A stretch of DNA of 64,000 bases from Thermoplasmata archaeon (GTDB taxonomy: Archaea; Thermoplasmatota; Thermoplasmata; Lutacidiplasmatales; UBA184). Of the stretch, positions 28,564-38,443 are shown piece after piece. Under the pieces are notes generated by a model. That model was not told where the DNA came from. It saw only the letters and a program-made list of their open reading frames with translations, and ran no database searches. The first letter of the stretch is position 1; each line of letters opens with the position of its first letter. The DNA lies in NCBI GenBank assembly GCA_022750055.1, contig JAKIWL010000002.1, positions 209,042 to 273,041 of the forward strand, written 5' to 3'. Made by a program: the position numbers and the translations under genes.

Positions 28564-30033
28564 CTACGGCCAGCCCTGGATGGGCGAGTTCACGATGACC
28601 TGGACGAGGAGGCTCGGCACTACCCCATAGAGGACGATGAGGGCGGCCAGGATCGACATGGCTGCGAGCTCGAAGCTCGGCGGCTCATGCACGTTCGCCG
28701 GGATCCCCTTCGGGGGACCGAAGAGCATCCGTTGCATGAGCCACATGTAGAATGCGGCTGTGACGACGAGGATGAGGAGAGGGAGGAGGACCCAGTAGCT
28801 GATCCGGTCCCAGGCGGCGAGGAGCGCTCCAAATTCGGCCGGGAAGCTGATGAGGGCGGGCAGGCCGAGCGAGGCGAGCGAGCCGACCATCACCAGCGTC
28901 GACAGGGCCGGAGTCCGCGGCGTGATCCCACCGATGGCGTTGATGTCCCGGGTCCCGAAGGTGTGATGGACGCTGCCCGAGACCATGAAGAGGAGCGCGC
29001 TCACGATCCCGTGCGCGAACATCAGGAGGACGGCCGCCGTGACCCCGAGGGAGGAGCCGACGGCGATCGCGAGTAGCACGATTCCCATGTGGTTGATCGA
29101 CGAGTAGGCGACCAGGCGCTTGAGGTCCCGTTGGGCGAGGGCGACGACCGACCCCCAGACGATGGAGGCGATCGCGACGGCGTACAGCAGGGGGGCGAGG
29201 TGGCCGAGCCCGGTGGGCAGGAGCTCGACCGCCCAGCGGATCAATCCGTACGCCCCGAGCTTCAACAGGAGGCCCGCGAGCAGGACCGAGCCCCCCGTGG
29301 GCGCCTCGACGTGGGCGTCCGGAAGCCAGGTGTGGAACGGGACGATCGGGAATTTCACCCCGAAGCCGAAGAACAGTCCGAGGAACAGGAACACCTGCGT
29401 CGTCGCGCCGAGCGCGCGGGCCGGGCCATACAGGCTCGTGAAGTCGAAGGAGGCCGCACCCGAGTAGAACGCGACGGCAAGCAGCGAGACCAGCATGACG
29501 ATCGACGCAACGTGGGTGTAGACAAAGAACTTCAACGCCGCGTAGCGGCGTCGGGGCCCGCCCCAGTAGCCGATCAGGAAGAACATCGGGATGAGGACCG
29601 CTTCCCAAAAGAGGAAGAACAGCAGGATGTCGAGGGCGACGAAGACGCCGTAGCATCCGAGGCACGTGAGCAGGACGAGGCCGAACCAGAGGGCCGGCTC
29701 CTTTTCCTCGCGCCAGGAGTAGACCACCGTGGCGACCAGGAGGAACGCCGTCAGCAGGACGAGAACCAGCGAGATCCCGTCGATCCCAACGGCGTAGTTG
29801 ACGGTCAGCCAGGAGATCGAGATCCAGGGGTAGGTTTCGGGGTCGTTATACTGCGGGACGCCGCCGGCTCCGAACCCGGCCCATTGCGTGAAGCTCGCGA
29901 GGAGGAGGAGGACCTCGACCAGGAAGACGACCGAGCCGGCGAGGGCGACGTAGCGCGCCCACCGACCAGAAAGGAAGGTGAGCAGCGTGCTCGCGAGGAG
30001 CGTCGCGAGAAGGATCGACAGGACCGGGAGCAC
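28564..30033 (-). CDS. nuoM: Complex I-like subunit M
   Basis: FFLFWEAVLIPMFFLIGYWGG, PFHTWLPDAHVEAPTGGSVLLAGLLLKLGAYG, DLKRLVAYSSINHMG. Confidence 0.95.
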   Translation of the reverse strand: MLPVLSILLATLLASTLLTFLSGRWARYVALAGSVVFLVEVLLLLASFTQWAGFGAGGVPQYNDPETYPWISISWLTVNYAVGIDGISLVLVLLTAFLLVATVVYSWREEKEPALWFGLVLLTCLGCYGVFVALDILLFFLFWEAVLIPMFFLIGYWGGPRRRYAALKFFVYTHVASIVMLVSLLAVAFYSGAASFDFTSLYGPARALGATTQVFLFLGLFFGFGVKFPIVPFHTWLPDAHVEAPTGGSVLLAGLLLKLGAYGLIRWAVELLPTGLGHLAPLLYAVAIASIVWGSVVALAQRDLKRLVAYSSINHMGIVLLAIAVGSSLGVTAAVLLMFAHGIVSALLFMVSGSVHHTFGTRDINAIGGITPRTPALSTLVMVGSLASLGLPALISFPAEFGALLAAWDRISYWVLLPLLILVVTAAFYMWLMQRMLFGPPKGIPANVHEPPSFELAAMSILAALIVLYGVVPSLLVQVIVNSPIQGWP

Positions 30034-30034
30034 G

Positions 30035-32020
30035 TTACCCCCCTCCTACGGTCTGGAGGAGCCACGGCGCCAGGAAGACGAGGAGCAAGAGGAATCCTAC
30101 GAGCCCTCCGACGACGTAGGCCGCATAATCCGAGACCACGCCGGTCTGCACGCGCCGCAGGCCGTCGGATAGGCCGGCAAAGAGCCGCTCGAAGCCTCGG
30201 ACCGTCCCGTCGATGACGTACCGCTCGACGAAGTCGGCCGCGCGTGCGACCGTGTACGTGGCCCGGAGGCCGATCCAGTCGTATCCGGCTTTGAAATAGT
30301 ATCGGTGAAGGAGCAGCGCCCGGACCCGGGCCGCCCACGTGCTCTCGGAGAGTTCGAAGACCCGACCCCCTCCCCAAAACGAGTAGGCGAGTCCGAACCC
30401 ACAGGCGACGAGGCCCACGGAGACTGCCGAGAGGGCCAGGTCCGCACCCCGGAACGTTGGAGGAACCCCTATCCCAGGCAGCAGCGAGGCGAAGGCGGGG
30501 TCGAAGACGAGGGCTCCCGCCCCGATCGCGAGGGCAGAAAGGACGACGAGGGGCAGGCGCATCGTCCACCCCGGTTCGTGGGCGTGCGGGAGCGTCGCGT
30601 CGCGGGGGCCATCGCCCCCGAAGGCGAGAAACCAGGCTCGGAAGATGTAGTAGGCGGTTAGAAAGACCGTGAGGAGGGCGAGCAGGAAGAACGGCCAGTA
30701 CTGCGGGTGGGTCCCGAGCGTCGCGTAGACCGAGCCGAGTATGTCGTCCTTCGAAAAGAACCCGGAGGACCCGGGGAATCCCGATAGGGAGAGCGCGCCG
30801 ATAGCGAACGCCGCCGCCGTGAGCGGCATCGTCTTTCGGAGCCCGCCCATCTTGAACAGGTCCTGGGTACCGACTGCATGGATCACCGAGCCGGCGGCGA
30901 GGAACAGGAGGGCCTTGAAGAACGCATGGGTGAACAGATGGTAGAGTCCGACCATCGTAAAGCCCGCGCCGACCGCGAAGACCATGTAGCCGAGCTGGGA
31001 GATCGTCGAGTACGCGATGACCCGCTTGATGTCCGGGTTCACCACCGCCATCGTGGCTGCGAAGAACGTCGTGAACCCGCCCACCGCGACGATCGCGAGT
31101 TGGTCGGTCGGGGTGAACCCAAGGAAAAGGGAGACCACCGCGAGCAGGTAGACGCCGGCGGCGACCATCGTGGCGGCGTGGATGAGGGCACTCACGGTCG
31201 TCGGGCCCTCCATCGCATCGGGGAGCCAGACGTGCAAGGGGAACTGGGCTGACTTGCCGGCGGCGCCACCGAGCATCATCAGACCGGCGACCGTCAGCAG
31301 CGGCGTGTTGCCGCCCATCGCCCCCGCGAGGAACGGCGCGCTGCCGTTCGTGAACTTGAACCCGCCGGCGGCCCACCCCGGCGCCGAGCCGCTCGTCGCG
31401 TAGACCGCGAAATAGATGAAGATCCCGAGGAGGAAGAGCACGTCCCCGACACGCGTCACGAGGAAGGCCTCCTTGGCCGCACTGGCCGCGCTCGGTTTCT
31501 CGTAGTAGAACCCGATGAGGAAGTACGAGCAGACCCCGACGAGCTCCCAGAACAGGAAGAACTCGAGCAGGTTGTCCGAGAGGACGAGGCCGGTCATCGC
31601 CGTGAGGAACAGCGAGAGCTCGGCGTAGTAGCGTGCGAGACCCGAGTCGTGGTGCATGTACTCGATCGAGTAGAGCAGCACCAGGAAGCCGACGACCGTG
31701 ACCACGAGGAGCATCAGGGCCGAGATCGGGTCGACGAGGATGCCGATGTCGAGCTGGACGCCGTTCGGGAAGGTCCCGGGGGATCCGGGGATGGAGATCC
31801 AGGTGACGCTCGAATCGGTGTAGGAACCCGGGGCGAGCATCTCCCCGATCGCGACCAGGATACCGACGACCATCGCAGCGAATGAGAACGCGACGGCGAC
31901 CCAGCCTCCCCATTCGAGCCGGGCCATCCGCCGGCCTCCAACGCCGACGATCACGAACGCCACGGCGGTGAGCGTGGGGATCAACCAGGCCCAACCGAAT
32001 GCGACGTCGAATCCCGACAC
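30035..32020 (-). CDS. nuoL: Complex I-like subunit L
   Basis: FFLFWELVGVCSYFLIGFYYEKPSA, FPLHVWLPDAMEGPTTVSALIHAATMVAAGVYL, DIKRVIAYSTISQLGYM. Confidence 0.95.
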   Translation of the reverse strand: MSGFDVAFGWAWLIPTLTAVAFVIVGVGGRRMARLEWGGWVAVAFSFAAMVVGILVAIGEMLAPGSYTDSSVTWISIPGSPGTFPNGVQLDIGILVDPISALMLLVVTVVGFLVLLYSIEYMHHDSGLARYYAELSLFLTAMTGLVLSDNLLEFFLFWELVGVCSYFLIGFYYEKPSAASAAKEAFLVTRVGDVLFLLGIFIYFAVYATSGSAPGWAAGGFKFTNGSAPFLAGAMGGNTPLLTVAGLMMLGGAAGKSAQFPLHVWLPDAMEGPTTVSALIHAATMVAAGVYLLAVVSLFLGFTPTDQLAIVAVGGFTTFFAATMAVVNPDIKRVIAYSTISQLGYMVFAVGAGFTMVGLYHLFTHAFFKALLFLAAGSVIHAVGTQDLFKMGGLRKTMPLTAAAFAIGALSLSGFPGSSGFFSKDDILGSVYATLGTHPQYWPFFLLALLTVFLTAYYIFRAWFLAFGGDGPRDATLPHAHEPGWTMRLPLVVLSALAIGAGALVFDPAFASLLPGIGVPPTFRGADLALSAVSVGLVACGFGLAYSFWGGGRVFELSESTWAARVRALLLHRYYFKAGYDWIGLRATYTVARAADFVERYVIDGTVRGFERLFAGLSDGLRRVQTGVVSDYAAYVVGGLVGFLLLLVFLAPWLLQTVGGG

Positions 32021-32030
32021 GGCCCTCCCT

Positions 32031-32348
32031 TCAGAACTTCAGCGTCGCGGCCTCCGCGACGTTGATCGATCCGCGCAGTCGGTTCAGGGCGAGGACGATC
32101 GCGAGGCCCACCGCGACCTCGGTGGCAGCGAGCCCGATCACGACGACCGCGATCGCCTGACCGGTCAATCCGCCGGTCGCGCCCGCGAACGCCGCGAAGT
32201 ACACGAAATTCAACACGGCCGCGTTGATCGCGATCTCGATCGAGATGAGGAGGAGGATGAAGTTGCGCCGGGTCAGGATGCCGAACAGGCCGATCGAGAG
32301 GAGCGCTCCGGACAACGCGAGCAGGCCGGCCGGCGAGAACGCGCTCAT
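32031..32348 (-). CDS. nuoK: Complex I-like subunit K
   Basis: ILLLISIEIAINAAVLNFV and ATEVAVGLAIVLAL, both NuoK-typical. Confidence 0.9.
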   Translation of the reverse strand: MSAFSPAGLLALSGALLSIGLFGILTRRNFILLLISIEIAINAAVLNFVYFAAFAGATGGLTGQAIAVVVIGLAATEVAVGLAIVLALNRLRGSINVAEAATLKF

Positions 32349-32857
32349 TCGCGGCCCTCGCGAACGAGGTAGATCGCCCCGGCGAGCGCGCTGAGCATCA
32401 CGAGGCCGAGGAGCAGAAGCCACGGGCCGTCGGCGTTGAACAGGGTCTGGGACAGGAGCGTGGGGTCGTACGCATGCACGACCACGCCGTTCTGGGGAAG
32501 CTCTTCCGACCCGAGGGCGAGGAACGTCAAGGTGAGTCCCGCCAGCACGATCGGGCCGGGGCCGATCCCGGTCGCCGCCTCCCTGGAGAAGATGCGTTTG
32601 CGGGTGACCATGACCCCGAACAGGAGGAGGATCGTCACCGCGCCCGCATAGACCCCGAGCTGGAGCACGCCGAGGAAGGGAGCCTGCAGGAGGAAGTACA
32701 GCGCCGACAGGTCAACGAAAAACAACGCGATCCAGATGATCGTGTGGACCAGCTCGCGCGTTAGGAGCGCGAGGAGAGCCGTGACGACCGCGACGACGGC
32801 GATCGCGAGGAACGCGAGTTCCTCGAGGATCAAGGGTGAGTCCCCCAGAACAGGCAT
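32345..32857 (-). CDS. nuoJ: Complex I-like subunit J
   Basis: TIIWIALFFVDLSALYFLLQAPFLGVLQLGVYAGAVTILLLFGVMV; TM-rich; 4-nt overlap with nuoK. Confidence 0.88.
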   Translation of the reverse strand: MPVLGDSPLILEELAFLAIAVVAVVTALLALLTRELVHTIIWIALFFVDLSALYFLLQAPFLGVLQLGVYAGAVTILLLFGVMVTRKRIFSREAATGIGPGPIVLAGLTLTFLALGSEELPQNGVVVHAYDPTLLSQTLFNADGPWLLLLGLVMLSALAGAIYLVREGRE

Positions 32858-33642
32858 TCCTTCGGGCAGACCGAGATGCACGTGCCGCAGCGTACGCAGT
32901 CCGAATCGTTGATGACGGGCTCCTTCCAGATTCGCTTCGGGAGCCGTTCGCCGGGCTTGGCCGTCGGCTTCGGGATGTCGAGCATCGTGATGCATTGCGT
33001 CGGGCAGTCCCGCGCGCAGGCGTTGCAGCCGATGCACAGCGGGCCCTCGAGGAGGATCGCGTCCTCGTTCTCCGGGCGCTCGAGGCGGATGGGGTTCATC
33101 GGGAGCTTCCGCTCGAAGACCTCGTAGAGCTGCTGCGGGGAGAAGACCATCTCCGAGCGCTTCGACGTCGCGAGCTCGTAGCGGGTCGTCATCGTCAGGC
33201 AGCCCTCCGGGCAGGCATCCGAACAGAACCCGCAGTAGCTACACTTGCCGTAGTCGATCTGGGGGCATTTTTTCGGATGCTTCGGGTCCCCGCCGGGGAC
33301 GGTCACCATGTCGATGCACAGGTCCGGACAGCTGAACGCGCACAGATTGCAGGAGATGCACGTCGCGATGTTCAGGGCGTGGACGCCCCGGTAGTTGTCC
33401 CAGACCCGACCGATCCCGATCGGCTCGCCCGAGGCGACCCGGACCCGGTCGCGGAATTGGGGGTCTTCGAGCCGTTCGAACGGGTAGACGATCGTAGAGG
33501 GCCGAACGAGGCTCTTCAGGAACTGCCGCGCCGCCGTGGCGAGCGGTTTCGCGATCCAGAGCGCCGAGCTGGGTCCCTCGGTACGCCGTTCCTTCATTTC
33601 GGAGGATGCCATCTGCGGCCTACCTTCCCATCCCTGGGACAC
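32830..33642 (-). CDS. nuoI: Complex I-like subunit I with four [4Fe-4S] motifs
   Basis: CISCNLCAFSCP, CSYCGFCSDACP, CIGCNACARDCP, CVRCGTCISVCP in one ORF, between nuoH and nuoJ. Confidence 0.92.
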   Translation of the reverse strand: MSQGWEGRPQMASSEMKERRTEGPSSALWIAKPLATAARQFLKSLVRPSTIVYPFERLEDPQFRDRVRVASGEPIGIGRVWDNYRGVHALNIATCISCNLCAFSCPDLCIDMVTVPGGDPKHPKKCPQIDYGKCSYCGFCSDACPEGCLTMTTRYELATSKRSEMVFSPQQLYEVFERKLPMNPIRLERPENEDAILLEGPLCIGCNACARDCPTQCITMLDIPKPTAKPGERLPKRIWKEPVINDSDCVRCGTCISVCPKECLFWGTHP

Positions 33643-34714
33643 AGCCGATCACGGGGAGGCACCGGGAGACGACCACGAGGGCCGCAAGGAAGACCGAGAG
33701 GAGGGAGAGCGGGACCATCCGCATCCAACCGACCCGTAGCAGCTGGTCGGTCCGCACCCGGGGCAACGAAGCGCGTACCCAGACGAAGAGCCCGAACACG
33801 AGGTAGGTCTTCACCATGAACCAGACGATCCCCGCGAGGGGGAAGTTCGTCAGGGCGCTCGGAACGTACGAGGGAAGGGTCCAGCCGCCCAGGAAGAGGA
33901 GCACGATGAGGATGCTCCCGATGAGGGCGCGCAGGTAATCGGCGAGCATGAAGAACGCAAAGAGCATCCCGCCGTACTCGGTGTTCCACCCCTCGACGAG
34001 CTCCGCCTCGGCTTCGGGCAGGTCGAACGGGATGCGCTCCATCTCGGCGAGCATCCCGGCGACGAACACGACGAGCGCGAGGAACAACGGGGCCCAGAAC
34101 CAGTAGTTGCGCTGTTCGGCGACGATGGTCGTGAGGTCGAAGCTCCCCGACAGCACGATCACCGCGACGACGGCGATCAGGATCGGGACCTCGTAGGCGA
34201 TCATCTGGGCCGCCGACCGCATCCCTCCCATGAGCGAGTACTTGTTGTTCGACGACCAGGCGCTAACGAAGATGAACAGCGGAGCGAAGGAGAAGATGAC
34301 GAGCGCAAGGAGGAGGGAGAGCGGCAGCGAGCCGTTGTCCCAGCCGGTAGAGATCGGCAGCACGCCGAAGATGACGAGCGAGCTCACGAGGTAGGCAGTC
34401 GGACCGGAGTAGAAGCCGAGGACATCCGCCTCGCGGGGTGGGTAGGTGTTCTTGCGGAACAGCTTCAGCCCGTCGGCGAAATTCTGCAGTAGCCCGGCGT
34501 ACCCCACGTGCATCGCCCCGCGCCGGTCCATGAACCGACCGAGCAGCTTGCGCTCGTACCAGATGAGCAGGATCGTGTTCAACATGCTCGCGGCGAGGAG
34601 GATCGCTCCGAAGATCGCATCGGCCACGAGCACGACGAGCCACGCCGGGGCGAACGCCCCGAAGAGAGCGGAGGCCAGCAGGCTCGCGACCCCGTAGAGG
34701 CTTTGCACCGCCAT
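33620..34714 (-). CDS. nuoH: Complex I-like subunit H
   Basis: ERKLLGRFMDRRGAMHVGYAGLLQNFADGLKLFRKN; DLPEAEAELVEGWNTEYGGMLFAFFMLADY. Confidence 0.95.
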   Translation of the reverse strand: MAVQSLYGVASLLASALFGAFAPAWLVVLVADAIFGAILLAASMLNTILLIWYERKLLGRFMDRRGAMHVGYAGLLQNFADGLKLFRKNTYPPREADVLGFYSGPTAYLVSSLVIFGVLPISTGWDNGSLPLSLLLALVIFSFAPLFIFVSAWSSNNKYSLMGGMRSAAQMIAYEVPILIAVVAVIVLSGSFDLTTIVAEQRNYWFWAPLFLALVVFVAGMLAEMERIPFDLPEAEAELVEGWNTEYGGMLFAFFMLADYLRALIGSILIVLLFLGGWTLPSYVPSALTNFPLAGIVWFMVKTYLVFGLFVWVRASLPRVRTDQLLRVGWMRMVPLSLLSVFLAALVVVSRCLPVIGCVPGMGR

Positions 34715-34732
34715 CCTGCGACCGTCCTCCCC

Positions 34733-35878
34733 CTATCGGTCGACCTCGCCGACGCAGACGTCGACGCTCCCTAAGATAGGGGGGATGTCGGCGACCCGGT
34801 AGCCTACGAGATACTTCTTGACGGCGCTCAAGTTCACGAAGACCGGGGAGCGGAACTTCACCCGGTAGGGATGTTCTCCCCCTTCGTTGACCACATAGGC
34901 AGCCGCCTCTCCGTGGGGTTCCTCGATCGCCGAGAAGCCGAGCCCCTTCGGGTAGCTCCGCTTGACGAGGTAGCCCTCGCGTCCGATTGGGGCGTACGGG
35001 GCCCCGAGCCAGCGTGGGACGTGCTCGGCCATGACGGGCCCCGGGTGGCCGTCGAGCCAGTCCACGACCTGCCGGAGGATCCGGACCGACTGGCGCATCT
35101 CCTGCAGGCGGACCAGGTAGCGACCGGTGACATCCGCGGAATCTGCGCGGGCGACGTCGAACTCGAGCTGGTCATAGACGGCGTAGGGCCGATCCTTGCG
35201 AAGGTCGCGAGCGACCCCTGCGGCGCGCAGCATGGGCCCGGTGACGCCGTAGGTGACGCAATCGTTCGCCTTGAGGACCCCGATGTCATCACATCGACGA
35301 CGGAAGATGTCCGACCCCAGGCACAAGCGGTCGTACTCGACGAAGCGGTCCATCAACCAATCCATCGTCTGGCGGACCTGGGCGGTCGTCCCGGGCGGGA
35401 GGTCGTTTCGCACCCCGCCGACCCGCATGTACTCGTAGGTCAGGCGCCCGCCGGTGAAGCTCTGGAAGATATCGAGCAGGAGGTCGCGGTCCCGCATCCC
35501 ATACAGGAACGGGCTCATCAGCCCGAGGTCCTGCACGAATGCCGCGTACCACATGATGTGCGACGCGAGCCGCTGCATCTCCTCGGTCAACACCCGGATG
35601 TACTCCGCGCGCTCCGGGGGTGTGACATGGAGGGCCTGCTCGGCGGCCTGGATGTACAGATGCTCCCAGGCGATCCCGGCGACGTAGCAGGTCCGGTCCA
35701 TCAGCGTGATGATCTCGTTGTAATGGCGGTCCTCGCTGATCTTCTCGATCCCTCGGTGCAGGTAGCCCATCTCCGGGTCGGCGTCGAGGATGATCTCCCC
35801 CTCGATCCGAACCCGCAGGTTCCACAGGCCGTGCGTCATGGGGTGCTGCGGCCCCATGTTGATCCACATCTCAGACAT
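34733..35878 (-). CDS. nuoD: Complex I-like subunit D
   Basis: INMGPQHPMTHGLWNLRV, EMGYLHRGIEKISEDR, PHGEAAAYVV, C-terminal GSVDVCVGEVDR. Confidence 0.95.
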   Translation of the reverse strand: MSEMWINMGPQHPMTHGLWNLRVRIEGEIILDADPEMGYLHRGIEKISEDRHYNEIITLMDRTCYVAGIAWEHLYIQAAEQALHVTPPERAEYIRVLTEEMQRLASHIMWYAAFVQDLGLMSPFLYGMRDRDLLLDIFQSFTGGRLTYEYMRVGGVRNDLPPGTTAQVRQTMDWLMDRFVEYDRLCLGSDIFRRRCDDIGVLKANDCVTYGVTGPMLRAAGVARDLRKDRPYAVYDQLEFDVARADSADVTGRYLVRLQEMRQSVRILRQVVDWLDGHPGPVMAEHVPRWLGAPYAPIGREGYLVKRSYPKGLGFSAIEEPHGEAAAYVVNEGGEHPYRVKFRSPVFVNLSAVKKYLVGYRVADIPPILGSVDVCVGEVDR

Positions 35879-36347
35879 GCCGGACCTTCACCTCGAGTTC
35901 CTCCGGTTCGTGGAGCTTGAACGAGCGAAGAAGAGGGTGGAACTCGTAGCCGTCCGGCATGAGCAGGTGCCGCAGGTCCGGGTGGTGGTCGAATCGGATC
36001 CCCACCATCTCCCACGCCTCTCGCTCGTGCCAGTTGGCCGAGGGCCAGACTGATGTGGCGCTCTCGAGATGCGGGTCGGACGCGTCGACACGGGTGCTGA
36101 GCAGCAGGTAGTCTCGCTCGGTGTCCGACCAGAGCGCGTACACCACCTCGCGCTCGGACTTCCAATCGACCCCCGCGACGAAGGACAGGTGGTGAAACGA
36201 ACGGTCGTCCCGCAGAAAGCGGAACAGCTCCAGGGCCGCGGCGGGGGGGAAGAGGACCCGCCCCGCGAGCCCCTCGAAGGGCTCGACCGTGATCCCCCGG
36301 TCGGGGAACCGTTGCTGGATCCGTTGATTCAACTCGTCGGTCGCCAT
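35871..36347 (-). CDS. nuoC: Complex I-like subunit C
   Basis: WPSANWHEREAWEMVGIRFDHHPDLRHLLMPDGYEFHPLLRSF (30-kDa subunit signature). Confidence 0.93.
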   Translation of the reverse strand: MATDELNQRIQQRFPDRGITVEPFEGLAGRVLFPPAAALELFRFLRDDRSFHHLSFVAGVDWKSEREVVYALWSDTERDYLLLSTRVDASDPHLESATSVWPSANWHEREAWEMVGIRFDHHPDLRHLLMPDGYEFHPLLRSFKLHEPEELEVKVRHV

Positions 36348-36383
36348 GCCATCCTCTCCGACGTCGCGGGGCGGAGCCGCCGC

Positions 36384-36995
36384 CTACTCGCCGCGCTCCC
36401 GGATGAGTTCCTCGAGCTTGAGGATCCCGTCGAGCAGCGCCTCTGGGCGAGGAGGGCACCCGGCGATGTAGATGTCGACCGGAACGAGCTTGTCCACTCC
36501 GGGAACCACCGAATACGCAGTCCGGAACGGTCCGCCGCCGGTGGCGCAGTTGCCCATGGCGATGACCCACTTCGGTTCGGGCATCTGTTCGTACAGGGTG
36601 ATCAGTTTGTGCGCAACCTTCCAGGTCACGGTCCCGTTGACGATGAGCAGGTCGCACTGGCGGGGGGAGGACCGCGGGACTATCCCGAATCGCTCGGCGT
36701 CGAAGCGCGCCCCGAAGGCGCTCGCGAACTCGATCGCACAGCAGGCGAGGCCCCAGTGGAGCGGGAAGAGCGAATTGCGGCCCGCCCAGTTGAAGACGGG
36801 CCGAATGAGCTTGCCTTGGGCCTGCTCGGCGATCAGGGAGCTCAACGCCTCCTTGGCGGCCGGAATGAACTGCTCGGTTCGGAGTCCTTCGATCTCGATG
36901 AACGGGACCGCCGGCTCAAGCGCGGCCGACGAAGGAGTCCCGCTGGCGGAGGGCGAGGGGGCCGGCGCGGAGACGGACGCGGACGGGGCGCTCAT
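36384..36995 (-). CDS. nuoB: Complex I-like subunit B
   Basis: [69 protein letters not shown]. Confidence 0.95.
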   Translation of the reverse strand: MSAPSASVSAPAPSPSASGTPSSAALEPAVPFIEIEGLRTEQFIPAAKEALSSLIAEQAQGKLIRPVFNWAGRNSLFPLHWGLACCAIEFASAFGARFDAERFGIVPRSSPRQCDLLIVNGTVTWKVAHKLITLYEQMPEPKWVIAMGNCATGGGPFRTAYSVVPGVDKLVPVDIYIAGCPPRPEALLDGILKLEELIRERGE

Positions 36996-37357
36996 ACCAC
37001 CCAGCGCTTCTCGCCCGAGAGGGCGTAGTAGATTCCGGCGAGCGCGAGCGCGGTGAATCCGGAGGCGATGAGGACCGGGTACAGCGACGAGTTCACTCCT
37101 CGAAACGTCAGCGCCCAGAGCGCGAGGATGAACCCGAGGATGTCGACCGCGACGAAGACGATCGCGAACGTGTAGTGCTGGGTCGGAAAGTCGATCTGCG
37201 CTTCGCCTTCGGCCTCCTCGCCGCACTCGTACGTGGTCAGCCGAAGGTAGGAGCGGCGGGCCTTGGCGCCGAGGAGCCGATTGGCGATGAGCGACCCGAC
37301 GCCGAACGCCCCCGAGATGGCGACAAAGACGAGGAAAGTCAGGATATCTGCCCCCAT
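36992..37357 (-). CDS. nuoA: Complex I-like subunit A
   Basis: [42 protein letters not shown]. Confidence 0.92.
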   Translation of the reverse strand: MGADILTFLVFVAISGAFGVGSLIANRLLGAKARRSYLRLTTYECGEEAEGEAQIDFPTQHYTFAIVFVAVDILGFILALWALTFRGVNSSLYPVLIASGFTALALAGIYYALSGEKRWVV

Positions 37358-37410
37358 CTTCTTCCCTCCTACGGCTAACGGTGAGACCGACGGTTCTACG
37401 ACGATTCCAG

Positions 37411-37420
37411 CATATTTAAG
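37411..37420 (-). promoter_or_regulatory. Putative TATA box for the nuo operon
   Basis: Minus strand CTTAAATATG ~55 nt upstream of the nuoA ATG; purine-rich GGAGGGAAGAAG just before the start. Confidence 0.55.
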
Positions 37421-37598
37421 ACTCGCTCGGCGAGCGGCGATTTCACACGCCGGCTGAGTGGCGAGGCCACTTCCGGCCGCGCTCCGCGGGCCGGTGGCGC
37501 CGAGCGTTGGCTCTAGAAGAGCGCGGGTGTCCCAAGGGACCCGGACGGGCCCCAACGGGTCTGACCCGGGAGGAATCCGGTTTGCGAGCTCACGACGG

Positions 37599-38426
37599 TC
37601 AGGGCTCGTGGAACGAGGCCCGTCGCTTCTCTCGGAACGCACGGATCCCTTCCGGAAGCTCCTTGCCGCGGGCGGCCTCGAGCGCTCCGCGTCGCTCCAG
37701 GGTGAGCTGCGATTCGAGGCTCTGCGAAAAAGCGCTCACCATGAGCCGTTTCATCCATCCGTAGGCGAACGTGGGACCCTCGGCCAGCTCGGTGGCACGT
37801 TCCCAGGTCCGGCGGTCGAGGTCGGAGCTGGCCACCACCTCGTGGACCAACCCGAGCTCGCGAGCTCGGAGCGCCGGGACCCGCGCGTGGGTGAACAAGA
37901 GTTCCTGGGCGACCCCGATCCCGAGAAAATGGGGTAGGAAGTACGTCAGCCCGCCGTCGGGAACCGCCCCCAACGCCGGGAAGGCCGGGACCAACAGCGC
38001 CTGCTCCGAGGCGATTCTCCAGTCGGCGGAGAGAGCGAGGGATAGCCCCCCTCCGGCGGCGACCCCGGGGATCGACGCGACCACGGGCTTGCGCATCCCG
38101 AGAACCTCGCGGACCGAGAGCTCCTGCTCGCCCGTCAGTTCATGAAAGAGCCTCGGCAGGTCACCCGCGCGTCGGGCCTCGTCCATCACAGCCACATCCC
38201 CTCCCGCCGAGAACGCCCCACCGGAACCGGTGAGGATGACCGCGCGGACGGACTCCTCCAGCGCGGCTGCCTGAAGCTGCTCCCGCAACGCTCGAAACGA
38301 TGGCACGTCGAGGGCGTTGAGGCGTTCGGGCCGGTCGATGCGGATCTCCCGGACCGCGCCGATGGTGCGGACCCGGATCGGCCCGGGTTCGCTCGCGCCT
38401 TCAGACGCTGCCAGAGCTTCCTCTAT
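37599..38426 (-). CDS. Enoyl-CoA hydratase/isomerase family; 5' boundary uncertain
   Basis: Conserved N-term IRVRTIGAVREIRIDRPERLNALDVPSFRALREQL lies upstream of the track's GTG 'start' (38306); GSGGAFSAGGDVAVMDE; IPGVAAGGGLSLALSADWRIAS. End 38426 is a non-standard ATA candidate; in-frame TAA at 38460-38462. Confidence 0.82.
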   Translation of the reverse strand: MEEALAASEGASEPGPIRVRTIGAVREIRIDRPERLNALDVPSFRALREQLQAAALEESVRAVILTGSGGAFSAGGDVAVMDEARRAGDLPRLFHELTGEQELSVREVLGMRKPVVASIPGVAAGGGLSLALSADWRIASEQALLVPAFPALGAVPDGGLTYFLPHFLGIGVAQELLFTHARVPALRARELGLVHEVVASSDLDRRTWERATELAEGPTFAYGWMKRLMVSAFSQSLESQLTLERRGALEAARGKELPEGIRAFREKRRASFHEP

Positions 38427-38443
38427 CGGCGGTGAGCCGCCGC

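Noticed and set aside
29089-30216. 375-aa plus-strand ORF antisense to nuoM
   Set aside because: E/R/D/Q-rich translation is the antisense image of TM codons.
29805-31994. 729-aa minus-strand ORF
   Set aside because: Frame-shifted reading of nuoL/nuoM; no motifs and Arg/Pro-rich composition.
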